The notes beneath the pieces are model-generated. The model ran no database searches and had not been told where the DNA came from. It saw nothing but the letters and a program-made list of their open reading frames with translations. A program made the translations under genes and the position numbers. DNA of 64,000 nucleotides from Strigamia acuminata (lineage: Eukaryota; Arthropoda; Chilopoda; Geophilomorpha; Linotaeniidae), in assembly GCA_949358305.1 (NCBI GenBank), contig OX442315.1, positions 30,158,427 to 30,222,426 on the forward strand, written 5' to 3'. Shown in pieces: positions 26,740 to 38,265 of this stretch; the first letter of the stretch is position 1, and each line of letters begins with the position of its first letter.

Positions 26740-27259
26740 GTGAAATAATTGTAATCGGTGCAATTTCACCTCTGTTTTTGAAGATGGTCGGCCCAAAGTG
26801 ATTGATTGCCGTTTAAGTAATTGAGTAAAAGCTGACAAGAAAAAAAATTATTATTTATTTTTTTCGTCCTAAAATGTCCCAAAATACCTTCCAACAAAGT
26901 GCTCTCATCCCTTGTTCATCGGGGATTCCTGTTTGTTGAAAAATAAAAAAAAATATAAACACGTGACATAAACGAATCAGATATTGCCTGGAATTTCTAG
27001 TTTCACTTTTGACAAGTGACAAGATAAAGTACCGACCTTGGAAACATAGTGCCCTCAACTTTTTCATGTCAATTTCCTCGGCTTTAATGCATTCTTCAAA
27101 TTCGTTCAACCTAGAACAAAAAAAAATTCACCAAATTAAATTAAATAAATAAAACAACACATGACCTAGAATGAGGAAGTTGCGAGGTTGCGGTTACAAA
27201 CTCGGACTAATTATTAAGTTTACATTTTCTTACCTCGCGCGATAATTACTGGAAGCCAT
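25414..27259 (-). CDS. TBC1D13: TBC1 domain family member 13 (Rab GTPase-activating protein)
   Basis: Minus-strand exons are 27259-27234, 27110-27037, 26928-26888, 26831-26770, 26702-26612, 26544-26462, 26400-26247, 26188-25990, 25931-25689, 25623-25542 and 25483-25426. Their phases all agree, giving 371 codons to the last supported splice donor. The protein shows the family's HPLNPNPDSKWQKYFKDNEVL block, the TBC core with IDKDVRRLCPD (arginine finger region), LNPGQSYVQGMNEI (the glutamine finger is the YVQG glutamine), the EAHWEVVERILF stretch and LLSQEFPLPDVIRVWDSLFAD. TBC1D13 is reported to act on Rab35 in membrane traffic. The last about 18 residues found in other animals were not located: reading through the last donor adds only three residues and stops at 25414. 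The start is ATG at 27259, followed by a short first exon. Confidence 0.92.
26707..26736. repeat. AAAT microsatellite in a TBC1D13 intron
   Basis: About seven tandem TAAA units sit immediately next to the acceptor of the fifth exon on the minus strand (exon start 26702). On the transcript they form a TTTA-rich pyrimidine-like tract that probably contributes to the splice acceptor. Confidence 0.8.
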
Positions 27260-27957
27260 GATTATGAGTTATGGTATCATATTTTACAATCGTTAGGTCG
27301 ACAATTTTGAAAGATGGATGCGAGCATTACAAAATAACAACGACACATGCGGTTAAGTAGGCGGCATCGTTAGCTGGGCATCTTTGCTCTGCGTATATTT
27401 ACTCTACTTATTCAACCGGTTGAATTTGTGTGTCACTTCCTCTCAGGATTTGACAGAATGACCGATGTTAGATGACATCATACCGGTTTAACGCAATGTT
27501 TATACTTTGATTTGTCAATTGATATTTCTTTATAACTATTTAATCACGGCAGAAAAATGGTGATCATAAAATTTTCAAGAACAACTTATTGATTATAAAT
27601 TATATTCGGACAAATAAATAAAAATTTAAAATGCGCAAATTTTATTTTTCAGTTCGAGCGCGCATTACCGGAAGTAGTTTCCCAAAACAACATCCAGTGG
27701 CGGCTGCATGCATGTACCACTGTAAGTAAATTAATGAGCTGTATAAATTCTTAATAGAATTTAATTGAAGATTAATATTGGTAAAAGCATTGAGCAGTGA
27801 CCAAGACAAAATCTAGTAATTTGATAATGAACATGACATGAAAATGACATTTCAAAGTTTGAAGTAGAATCAAAGGAAGTACCCCCTCCTTAATACGCTT
27901 TGTGTTATATTTCTTCTTCTAGGTGACTTAGATAGCGAATACTGATTTACAGCGAAG
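27260..27957. promoter_or_regulatory. Divergent promoter region of TBC1D13 and ZER1
   Basis: TBC1D13 starts leftward at 27259 and ZER1 coding starts rightward at 27958, so about 450 bp (27260-27710) must serve both promoters. A probable ZER1 5' untranslated intron runs from 27722 (GTAAGT) to 27922 (TTCTTCTTCTAG). The ATG follows 36 bases after that acceptor. Confidence 0.55.
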
Positions 27958-30900
27958 ATGTCAATGTGGGATGGAAACTCTCCGGACTCATTAGTTGACA
28001 TTAGCACCCGCTTTTGCGTGCAGAATTTGGAAACATTTTGCTACTTCGAACCGAGTTCTAAACGATATCATCTACGTGAAGGTATGTTATCTGATTTTAT
28101 CTCATCAGATATATTTTATTTATTTATTTTGTCACTTCATTTATCAAATCTGATTATTTTATTTATATTTTTTTCTAGGCATTACTCTTCCAAACGAAAT
28201 ATGCGAACGAATGTTGGCATCGCGGAAACAAGTGTGTCGTACGATCGACGACGATTTCCTTCGAATCTTTAAAGATCCACGCACAACTCGGTTAAGACGA
28301 GTCAATTTATCCAAATCGACCGTAACTGACGAAGGTTTAGATGTTGTACTGCGACATAACCTCCTAGAGCTAGATATATCCGATTGCGATAAAATAACAG
28401 AAGAGTCGTTAACTTTAATTAACGAACATGGTTCTGATTTGTTATCGTTGAATGTCGGAACTTCGGTTCACATTTTCCCGGATAACGCAACCAGCAATGC
28501 TATTGTGCTTCTAGCACAGATGCAAGCGGAATCTCGTTCGACGACGATCAATAAGAGCTCGGCGTATTTGAAATCAAATTAAATACATTTAGGGTTACTA
28601 TATGTCCATGGTTAGAAGAAGGACTCTTTTTAAAATTTAAATTCAATTGTCTTCATTATTTAAATGTCCCAACGACCCATTTTGAACCCATTTTTGTGGT
28701 TTGGAGAATTTTTTTTACACTTTAGTGACCCATCGCATGAAAAATAGGAAAAATGTTTTTTTTGGGACACTAAATTCAAAATTTTTGTGGTTTTTGAACA
28801 CTAATTACAAAAATCGAGACAATGGTTCAGATTTTAAAAAACCGTAAATGCTCTAGTCTAATAGAACACTCGCGTTCTATTGACAAAACTTAAATTTTAC
28901 CCGCAATTATATTACCTAGTGCTTTTGGTCAGTTTAGACATTTATCCAAGTCGCGTTGGTCAATTTAATCGTTTATATAAATTGTTTTGGGCAGTTTAGA
29001 CATTTATCCAAGTGTATTTAGTCAATTTAGTCATTAATCTAAGTGTATTTAGTCAATTTAGTCATTAATCTAAGTGTATTTAGTCAATTTAGTCATTTAT
29101 CTATGTCATTTTGCAAAAGATACCGCGTTAAATGGGCATCCCGCGCTCAATGAGAGCATTTACGGTATGGATAGAAATGTCTGGGGGGGAAAAGATGACG
29201 TATGGTGACCTTAATATGTGATATATTTTTTTAAATTAAATTTTTGATATACTTTTATTTTATTTTTAAGATGCATACTAAATACACCAAATCTGAGGAA
29301 GTTGATATTCCGCGAAATGTCTGTTCCGATGCAAGACGGATATTTTCCCGTTTTACTTAAACCTTTTAAGCATCTTCAATCTTTGGATCTCTCTGGATGT
29401 TTCAATCTCGGATCGTTATCCTTTTTATCGCACATGACACAATTGGCATCTCTCACACTCTACAACGTACCTCGTGTGCAGAACATGATCAACGCCATCT
29501 GCAAACTGAAGTCGTTACGTCACTTGGATATATCGCAGCACATTGAAAAGCATGGCGTATATCGAAATCCAAATCAACTTTTGGCACAAATAGTTGATAG
29601 TTTGCCTCATTTGGTTTCGCTGGACATTTCCGGCACCAATCTTGCGGGCACCGGAGTCGCCGAACACGACCAAACCGACTTAGACGAACGAATTACGATT
29701 AAATGGATGTCGCTCAGGCCGACGGCGATGGCGGTCACTGATATCCCGGGTCTGCGCAGTCGAGTCAATAATCCGCTCGATTTCTTAGGATTGTTTGGGA
29801 CTTCGCATAACGCGTGTAATCGTCATCACATCCCGGCTAAGAGAATCACGGGAGATGCCAACGAAAAGCAGACATTGACCGCTGCGCATGCGTATTTGGA
29901 CCGGGCAGACATTTTACAAAAAGTTTTAAACGATTTGTTTCAGATTGTGAGATTTGAAACGTGTTATAATGCGAAAGCAGCTTTAGAAGTGAGTTTCGTT
30001 TGTATATTTATTTGTTTGTTTGTTTATTTGTTTTTATTTTTGTAGGTAATTTTATTTGGTATGGAAAAACATTTAACGGATAAACATATACAGATTTCGG
30101 GGAGGTAAGAAAATTGACTATTTAAATGCAAATTGAATGTTTATATTGTTTTGTTTTAGTGCATCGTTATTTTATATACTCAAAGGCGAAGAAAAGAAAC
30201 ATTTTAATATAAAAATCAAACACAAATTGATTAAAGTGGTTCTCGACGCCATGTGTGAACACACATTCGATACGACTGTACGAGATTTAATGTTTAGAGG
30301 GGATTTTTTAATTACAATTACTGTTTGTTGTTTCAGATGATGAGAAATGGTTGCTTAACATTATGTCAATTTAAAATTCCACAAGATGTGGTATTGTTTT
30401 ACTATACTTAGTGCTAATTGTAGTGATTTTAATGTTGGCGTGTACTTTTTTTGTTTAGTTATTTGATTACAAACGACTTGTACGGATTTTACTGCACGTT
30501 GTGTCTGAAGATGACCAAGAAGATTTTGTGCAACGAATTGGCATATACTTACTAAACAGTTTAGCCTGTCAAGTTGACGGCACTCAAAAGCAACTTGTTG
30601 GAGATTTGGGAGCTATTAACGTAAAATCTGTTGTTTTAATCACTTTTTTTATGCAGTAACGATTTATTTTTTAATTTTTGTATTTCAGATTATGTTACGT
30701 TTGATCGAATGTCGTTTACAGCGACAGTTGTGTGACGATGTAATGGAAATTGCATGGTCTACCATGTGGAATGTCACTGGTAAAATTTTTTAAAAAATTT
30801 TTATAAGTTGTATTTATTTTATTATTAATTCTTAGATGAAACGCCTATAAATTGTCTGCGCTTCCTCGAAGGTCGAGGAATGACGTTCTTTTTGGAGTGT

Positions 30901-31834
30901 TTACATGTAATTTACCTATTATATTCAGTATTATTAACACAATATTAGCAATATATTTTGTCTGTTTGTTTAGATGTTCACTAATAAGGCGGAATTGTTA
31001 CGTAACATGATGGGATTGTTAGGAAACGTCGCTGAAGTTCAAGAACTTCGTCCTAGATTGATGACTGAAGAGTTCATTAAAGTATTTAGGTAATTCAAGT
31101 GTGTGTAAATTGTAATATCGAACTGAAACGTCCAATTCGATATTTGCAGCGAGCTGCTTGACAGCACTAGTGATGGCATCGAAGTGAGCTATAACGCAGC
31201 TGGTGTTCTCTCACACATCGCATCAGATGGAAAAGAAAGTTGGAACATAATGAACCCTAAACGGGAAGACGTATTGCAAAGAATGGTGGATGCCATTGAA
31301 AGATGGGATATCAAGACTAAACGGAATATAAATTATAGATCGTTTGAACCAATCCTTCGATTGCTGTATGTCGAACACACGACTGAAGCTCAGCATTGGG
31401 CTGTTTGGGCTTTGGCCAATTTGACTTGTGTTTATCGTAAGATTTATTTTTTTTATTTTTTTATTTATTTTTATTTTTGGTAATAATATTGATTTTTTTT
31501 TAGCTGAGAAATATTGCTTATTGATACAACAAGAGAAAGGGATTGAAATATTACGTGAACTTATTAATCGGGGAACTATTCAAAGCAAAGTGAAAGAATT
31601 GGCGTTATTAGTGATATCGCATTGCAAAAGGTATTTGTATTGGTGTAGTGATTTTAATTGACATTTGCGATTTTTTTGAGGAAATAATTGCGGAAGATTT
31701 TACAATTTTATTTTTTCGTCTTGAAAATCGCATTGTGTCAATTGGTTGTTTATTTATTTATAAAATAAATTTGATTTCAACTTTTGTGTTTTAGTTTTAA
31801 GGATTCTAACCGAATAGTTGCAATGGATGAGTAA
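27958..31834 (+). CDS. ZER1: ZER1, zyg-11-related CUL2 ligase substrate receptor
   Basis: Exons are 27958-28081, 28179-28563, 29271-29988, 30046-30104, 30160-30277, 30337-30390, 30459-30620, 30689-30779, 30836-30906, 30974-31089, 31150-31436, 31504-31630 and 31795-31834. They sum to 2352 nt (783 residues; human ZER1 is 766) with matching phases. The N-terminus has the PDSLVDISTRFC and LPNEIC-R blocks of the VHL-box region, then leucine-rich repeats (for example LQSLDLSGC and LRHLDIS). The C-terminal half is an armadillo-like array with GLLGNVAEVQELRP, DGIEVSYNAAGVLSHI and RNINYRSFEPILRLL, which match ZER1 better than ZYG11A/B. ZER1 is the CUL2-RING receptor that recognises N-terminal glycine degrons. 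AATAAA lies at 31861-31866, 27 bases past the stop. Confidence 0.94.
28591..29213. mobile_element. Non-autonomous DNA element inside ZER1 intron 2
   Basis: The left end AGGGTTACTATATGTC and the right end, read inverted, AAGGTCACCATACGTC form a 16-base imperfect terminal inverted repeat. The interior has tandem units of about 31 bases (28,920-29,100) built on TTAGTCAATTTAGTCATTAA. There is no coding capacity and no clear target duplication; hAT or Harbinger ancestry are both possible. It occupies most of the intron, which is much longer than the other ZER1 introns. Confidence 0.5.
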
Positions 31835-31860
31835 ACCGATTATTTGGAAACAAATGTGTA

Positions 31861-31866
31861 AATAAA
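31861..31866 (+). promoter_or_regulatory. ZER1 polyadenylation signal
   Basis: AATAAA lies 27 bases after the ZER1 stop codon, before the DNA transposon insertion at 32095, so the transposon does not interrupt the transcript's 3' end. Confidence 0.7.
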
Positions 31867-32429
31867 AAAATATAATATATTAAAATAATAAGTAAAACAA
31901 AATATTTATTATTTCATTTTCATTTTACAACGATTGTTAAAAATTGTAAGAACGTTGTTGCGATTTTTGAAAAAAAATCGAAGGAATGAACATTTCTATA
32001 CCAAATGTGTATTTTACTATAACTTTTTATTTTGTTTTTATTTTAATTTTAATTTATTTAACTTTTATCAAAAATAGATAATATCTAATCGCGCTTAAGG
32101 GGCTAGCCTACCTTATTATTTTGACATGTTTTGGTCAATAGATGGCGCTGATTACTAAAACCAAATCACCTACAATATTATCACACACTAGAAAGTAGTG
32201 CATAAAAGGGGTTCCAACTTAATCCTTTCTTGGAATTAAAAGGGGTTGTGGGTATTAAAGGGGTCAAGTGTTTTTTATTTAAAAAATAAATAAATGCTAT
32301 TCAGAATAAACTTTTGGCCAGAATTTTGATTTTTCAGTTGTGATAAAAAAAAATAGATTTTAATAAAAAAAATTTAATGTAATAATTTTGATTTTTTCAA
32401 AGGTTAATTACAATTATTATTGGCAAATA

Positions 32430-33145
32430 GTCGTGAATTTGCACAACTTTGCTGTGTATTTGCCGTGATTTTCTGGCAAATTTATCGTGAATTTGCGGAA
32501 AATTTGCTGTGAATTTGCGGAATATTTGCTGTGAATTTAGGGCAAGTTTACTTTGAATTTGCGGCGAATTTGGGACGAATTTGCGGCAAGTTTGGGACGT
32601 ATTTGGGGCGAATTTGTGGCAAATTTGCGATGAATTTGGGGCGCATTTGCGGCAAGTTTGGGGCGAATTTGCTGCAAATTTGCGGCGAATTTGCGGCGAA
32701 TTTGCGGCGAATTTGCGGCGAATTTGCGGCAAGTTTGGGGCGAATTTGCGGCAAGTTTGGGGCGAATTTGCGGCAAGTTTGGGGCGAATTTGCGGCAAGT
32801 TTGGGACGTATTTGCCGTGAATTTGTGGCAAATTTGCGGCGAATTTGCGACGAATTTGGGGCGAATTTGCGGCAAGTTTGGGGCCAATTTGCGGCAAGTT
32901 TGGGGCCAATTTGCGGCAAGTTTGGAGCGAATTTGCCGTGAATTTGTGGCAAATTTGCGGCGAATTTGGGGCGAATTTGCGACGAATTTGGGGCGAATTT
33001 GCGGCAAGTTTGGGGCGAATTTGCGGCAAGTTTGGGGCGAATTTGCGGCAAGTTTGGGACGTATTTGCCGTGAATTTGTGGCAAATTTGGGGCGAATTTG
33101 CGGCGAATTTGCCGTGAATTTGCCGTGAATTTGCCGTGATTTGAT
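32430..33145. repeat. 12-bp minisatellite in the left arm of the DNA transposon
   Basis: About 60 tandem copies of a 12-base unit alternate between GCGAATTTGCGG and GCAAGTTTGGGG types, with a higher-order 24-base and longer pattern (GACGTATTTGCCGTGAATTTGTGG returns several times). Because 12 is a multiple of 3 and the unit has no stop, up to six frames stay open for 80-250 codons. The apparent proteins are four-residue repeats and should not be annotated as genes. Confidence 0.9.
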
Positions 33146-33244
33146 GCAAATTTGGGTCAGATTATGTACAATTTTGAAACGATTTGTTGCGACTTTTGGG
33201 AAACTTCTTGCCCATTCTTATTGGCAAGAAGTTGTGATAATTTA

Positions 33245-33405
33245 TATGATTTCACGTGAGTTTATTCGATACATTTACAATTTGAAATGAATTTATTCAA
33301 AATATTTACAATTTGAAATAAATTTATTCAAAATATTTCCAATTTGAAATGAATTTATTCAAAATATTTACAATTTGAAATGAATTTATTCAAAATATTT
33401 ATGAA
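33245..33405. repeat. About 34-bp tandem repeat next to the transposase stop
   Basis: Four to five copies of a unit containing ATTTACAATTTGAAATGA and ATTTATTCAAA lie just beyond the 3' end of the transposase frame. The unit is AT rich and unrelated to the 12-bp array. Confidence 0.75.
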
Positions 33406-33438
33406 TTTCCATTACTTTATTAGATATTTTTACAATTT

Positions 33439-36259
33439 TTACTTTTTGCGTTTCCTATCTTGCTTTGGCTGTATATTTTCATTACCCGTTGTTTGGTGAT
33501 TGTTTTCTTCTGTTTGCTCATCAATTATTTCGTCTTGATTTCTTTTCTTTTGTAATGCAATATTTTTATTTTCTTTCTGTTTGGTTTGAGCATTTAGAAT
33601 ATAGTCAGGGTCTCGTATCGGCATATTCCTTGTATGCCTGGGGTCCACAATTTCGGGCAACAAACAGTTTAAATAAAATTTGTCCAATTGTTCCTTCATG
33701 TTGTTTTCCCAAAATGCGTCATCTCTTACAATTTCTTCAACTGACATTCCCAAAGGTGTCCATAAAACAAAATAACACTTTAATTTTCTAGTAATGTGCA
33801 GCTGTCCCTGAATTTGGTAATAATACTCATGGGTCGGTTTTAGGAATAGCTTGCCGTTTTGAATTGAGCAGTAAGTGATTTTTTTTCCCTCAACTGCCTG
33901 CAAAGGTGTCAAATTCTTCGCACATGATGGGCACTTCACTTCAACAATTGCATCTGTTCCAATTATGGCATCAGGACTGGCTCCCAAGTATCCCTTCTCC
34001 AGATCCACAAATAGCCCACATGCAATTGTTTTCAACCCATACACTTGTTCAAACTTTGCTATAGCAAATGGCTCACTGTCATTTCCATAACGCATGCCCT
34101 GAGTTTTTACAGCAGAATATAAAATGGTATGAACATTGGTTTTGCATGAAGTTGAAGGCCTCATTTTACAGATTTTTCCGTACACTGAGGCTGTCAATCT
34201 TCGTTGTCGTTCCTGCAGCCAAACAGGTGACATGGCTTGACCAACAGTTATCTTTTCTATGTCGTTCCTCTGATCTAAAGAGACTTGTAAACTTTTCAGT
34301 ATCTTCTTTTTTTCCTCTTCATAGATTGTGGTGTCCATGTCAGGTTGTTGGGCATTCTTTCCATAATCTGCATCTCCCATTGGTAGAATGTTTGAAGTTT
34401 TCTTTCGTGGTTTCAGAGCAGCAGCCTTTCGTGCTTCAATGTTATAGTTTTTTTTATCTTGACGTCTGCTAATAAATGAAGCAGTGAATTTCCTAGGACT
34501 GCGGTTAAACATCACTTCATGAACTCTGCCGTGTAGGTTGTTGTTGGAGTTGATTGAAACTACAGCAGCTTCACAACGACTTTGGTATGAGTGCCCACGA
34601 CTGAAGTTAACTCGTTTTCCTCCTATAAACTTTGCTATTACTGAATTCGCATTTTCCACTATATTGTTAGTCACATCGTGGATTAAGCTAAAAGCATTAT
34701 TATGCACTCTTTCCACTACTTTTAGCATCTCTGAAAAAAGTCCTGTTGCTGACAATTGCTGTACGAGGTTTGTTTCACTTTCTTTTGGCCCAGAGCAAAA
34801 ATAATTAGCACAGTTAGTGTGGTCACCAAACACGTGATACGGGCCATTTTTAACATCCTTCTTCAGTAATTGTGTTCTTTCAGAAAGTGTTAATTCATTT
34901 TGTTGCTTTCGATACTGAACTGCTTTTTGCACAGCAGTTCTAAGACGGAGTACTTGTCCACTAATAATTCGTCGTAGTGCTGGTGTTCCCAGCTTGGTGT
35001 TGCCTGCAATATCTCTGATCTTATTACAATAGTTTCGCAGAATGTGATTTCGACATTCTATTTTTTCAATGATCAAAGCATGTCCGTACGGCATTGCATC
35101 CAAAAGTCTTTTGTAGACACTACTATCTCCATCTCCGATAAGCCGAGCGAATCTGACGCCATGCATTTCCAAACTTCGTTGAAAGCCTTCAACAATTCCA
35201 TCGGCTTCCATCCCACCAGAACTACCTGTCCAGTTTTTGTAACATCGATGTTCAGGTGTAGTTTCTTGCTTTGTGTCATAAAAGGTACAAGTCGAGCAGT
35301 ACTTATTCCTTATTGCAGCAAACAGAATTTTTTTAGTTCTGGCACCCATTATTATTGCCTGAAATGTGCAAAAATTAAGAAATTTTAAAAAAAGTATAAA
35401 AAATAAATTTCCGATTGTTACCACGCCAGATGAAGAGTTGTATTTCGTTCCGTAAGAACGAGTTGCCCAAGAACCATCAGCAATCACAGTTATCAGTGGA
35501 ATTCCATCAGTGTCCAAATCACTGCTTGCAGTAGCAAGTTCTGCTTCTTCTTTCCCAGCTGAAATCATTTCTTCCATTGCTGCTTTCTGATACACATTTC
35601 CCAGAGTTGCCTGAGTCTTATTGTATGTTTGTTTTGCCATAACTGGCACATCAAGCACAGCCAGGACTTCTTCTAATTGGGAATAGCCACCTCCTGTTGT
35701 TAATATTCCCGAAACTGCAGATTCATTCGAATTCATTTTCCCATCATCGATGGGTTCACTCCGTATCTTCTTACGTAAATTACACAGTTTGCACACAAAT
35801 GTCCAAACTGTATGCAGCCCTTCCCTGCTTTCATTGACAAGGTCCATATCTTTAAATGAGCAGTCAAATGGATCGTGATCTGATATGGTTTTGATAGCAG
35901 AAAATACATGTCCTATGTCAACAATACGTCGACCCAAGTAACTGAAAAAAAATAATTTTGTAACACAGTAAAAGAATTGACTTTGTGATGTATGAATACC
36001 TTTCACTTTCTTGGCTGTATGAACCAGCAACTTCATCACTGATTGGTGTATTCATCTCTATAGGAGAGTCACCTCCTTGATTTCGACCAGGCCTAGGTGT
36101 TGAACATAACTCTCCAATTTTAAGATGTGCACTGTCAAATTCATCAGTAGAATTTGGCAATTGAAATGAATGATCACTTCCATGATCAACAGCACATTCA
36201 TTTGCAATTGGAGTATTCTCATTTTGAAAACTCAAATGTGACAGTAGCATTGAATCCAT
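33439..36259 (-). CDS. Transposase with Mutator/Kolobok-like DDE core fused to a YqaJ-type nuclease
   Basis: Best model on the minus strand: 36259-36000, 35941-35422 and 35358-33439 (2,700 nt, 899 residues). It removes two short introns that would otherwise be read through in frame (GTATTC...TTTCAG and GTAACA...TTTCAG). The N-terminal half has ADGSWATRSYG (about residue 242), KNKYCSTC...C zinc-ligand-like cysteines, IGDGDSSVYKRL (about 336), CRNH and, further on, ENANSVIAKFIGGKRVNF. These are consistent with a DDE transposase of the Mutator-like/Kolobok kind, with acidic residues in the DGS and DGDSS motifs. The C-terminal half has GASPDAIIG followed by VEVKCP (about 715-735), the D...ExK signature of a YqaJ/lambda-exonuclease-type PD-(D/E)XK nuclease. 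It ends in a lysine-rich tail. Coding could begin upstream: the frame stays open to an acceptor-like site near 36310. Confidence 0.8.
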
Positions 36260-36324
36260 TTCTGACTGCCCATCAATTTCAATGCTTTCAGGATCCTCGA
36301 ATTCACTATTAATTTTTTTTTAAA

Positions 36325-37190
36325 ATACAAATTAATGTTGGGTCAATTATTTTTAAAGTTTTTATATTTTTATATTTGTCTTGCATAAAATCGCACCTAA
36401 TCTGGCCCAAAATTGCCACCAAAACTGGTCCAAATGCATAAAATCGCACCAAATCTGGCCCAAAATCGTACCAAATTCGACCCAAAATCGCACCTAACCT
36501 GGCCCAAAATTTCAACCAAAACTGGTCCAAAATTGTATAAAAGTGTCCCCAAAATCTCAGAAACATTGACCAAAAATAGTTTAAATTATTGGCCAAAATC
36601 GAACAAAATTTTGCACAAAACAGCTAATTTCATTGCCATAATCGTACAACTTCTTGCCAACAATAAAGGGCAAGAAGTTCCCCAAAATCGCAGCAAATCT
36701 TGGCCTAAATTGCACCAAAACTGGCCCAAGATGGCACATAATCTCTGGCCCAAGATTGCACATAATCTGGCCAAAAATCGCAACAAATTCTACCCAAAAT
36801 CGCAACAAATCTTGCACAAAATCACAACAAATCTTGTACAAAATCGGTTGAAATCATTCCCAAAATCACACGATTACTTGCCAATAATAATTCACGGCTT
36901 ATTGCCGCATATTCACAGCATATTTGTTGCCAAACATCTCATAAATATTGGCCAAAAATCGCTTTGAAACTGGCCAAAAAGCGCCTGAAAACAGACCCGA
37001 AACGCATAAAAAATGGCCAAAAATTGGAAGAAATCTTGCCCAAAATCGTATGACATTTGGTACAAAAACAAATAAAATCTTTGACAAAATTTTTATATCT
37101 TTATTTCTGTCTTGCCTAAAAATCGTATAAAATATTCCCAAAAATCGCACCAGAATTGGTGGTCAAACATCGCATAAATATTGGCCAAAA
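36325..37190. repeat. 21-24-bp degenerate tandem repeat in the transposon
   Basis: Units built on CCAAAATCGCACCAAATCTG and similar recur through this stretch, more diverged than the left-arm array. Two segments reuse motifs from the left arm in opposite orientation (for example TTGCCAATAATAATTCACGG near 36,869 versus the ATTATTATTGGCAA stretch near 32,413). The open frames here are repeat artefacts. Confidence 0.8.
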
Positions 37191-37325
37191 AGCGCATGAA
37201 AACAGCTGTTGTGACCATCGCTGCCATACAACGCGTGTGTGTTGCAATTTGTGCAATTTGTGTTTTGTTTGGTGATTTTTATTAAAATTTATAAATATAA
37301 ATATACAAATGCATTTGCAATTTTT
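37190..37325. repeat. Upstream copy of a 115-bp direct duplication in the transposon
   Basis: This copy contains CAGCTGTTGTGACCATCGCT and GTGTTGCAATTTGTGCAATT, followed by a TTTTTATTA and AT-rich tail. A second copy at 37880-38003 has the same order with few changes. Confidence 0.75.
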
Positions 37326-37439
37326 TTTTACGGAAATTAGTAGAAAACCGGCCGACAGTAGACAGCTGATGGCCGCGACAGCTGACTGCCGACAGTCGAC
37401 GTCCAACAGTCGAAAACGTATGGCCAACATCGAAAACGT

Positions 37440-37735
37440 ACGGCCGCAAATTCGTGTCAAATTTGCCGCCAATCTCAAACAAATTCCCCGCCAATCTCAA
37501 ACAAATTTCCCTCAAAAACGTGTCAAATTTGCCGCCAATCTCAAACAAATTCCCCTCAAAAACGTGTCAAATTTGCGCAAAAACGTGTCAAATTTGCCGC
37601 CAATCTCAAACAAATTCCCCGCCAATCTCAAACAAATTTCCCTCAAAAACGTGTCAAATTTGCCGCCAATCTCCAACAAATTCCCCGCCAATCTCAAACA
37701 AATTCCCCTCAAATTCCCCTGCAAACACCTATAAA
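37440..37735. repeat. Tandem repeat with GTCAAATTTGCCGCCAATCT units
   Basis: Units of about 20-42 bases alternate GTCAAATTTGCCGCCAATCT with CAAACAAATTCCCC. The repeat differs from the other arrays in the same element. The frames it opens on both strands are repeat artefacts. Confidence 0.8.
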
Positions 37736-37879
37736 ATTTGCCGGAAAAACGTGTCGCATGAAAACTGGCCAAAACTCGCATGAAAACTAGCCAAAAAGTG
37801 CATAAAAACAGCTGTCGACAGTCGACGTCCAACAGTCGAAAACGTATGGCCCGCCAATCTCAAACAAATTCCCCGCCAA

Positions 37880-38003
37880 TCGGCAGTCAGCTGTCGTGAC
37901 CATCGCTGCCATACACCGAGTGTGTGTTGCAATTTGTGCAATTTATGTTTTGTTTCGTGATTTTTATTACAATTTATAAAAAAAAATATATATATACAAA
38001 TGC
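37880..38003. repeat. Downstream copy of the 115-bp direct duplication
   Basis: This is the partner of 37190-37325, sharing GTGACCATCGCTGCCATACA and TGTGTTGCAATTTGTGCAAT and the same AT-rich tail. The two copies bracket the 37.4-kb array and suggest segmental amplification. Confidence 0.75.
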
Positions 38004-38265
38004 CGCGACAGCTGACGGCCGACAGTCGTCGGCCAACAGTTGAAAACGTATGGCTGACATCGAAAACGTACGGCCGACATCGAAAACGTACGGCCGACAG
38101 TCGAAAGCTGACGGTCGACAGTCAAAAACGTACGGCCGACAGTCAATGTAGTGATTGCCAAAGAAATGAGCGGTGACGAAGTGATTGCCAAAGAAATGAG
38201 CGGTGACGAAGTGATTGCCAAAGCAATGATTGGCGACGAAGAGATTGACGATGAAATGATGGCGC
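38003..38265. repeat. Two short tandem arrays near the right end of the transposon
   Basis: Positions 38003-38150 hold 20-base-type units around GAAAACGTACGGCCGACA. Positions 38155-38265 hold three copies of a 30-base unit beginning GTGATTGCCAAAGAAATGAG, the last one diverged. Confidence 0.85.

Noticed and set aside
32397-33149. Long open frames of 79-250 codons with repeats such as PQIRRKFAANS
   Set aside because: They arise from a stop-free 12-bp minisatellite in several frames on both strands and are not genes.
36413-37832. Open frames of 65-184 codons in the transposon right arm
   Set aside because: They read through tandem repeats with overlapping frames on both strands and no independent coding sign.
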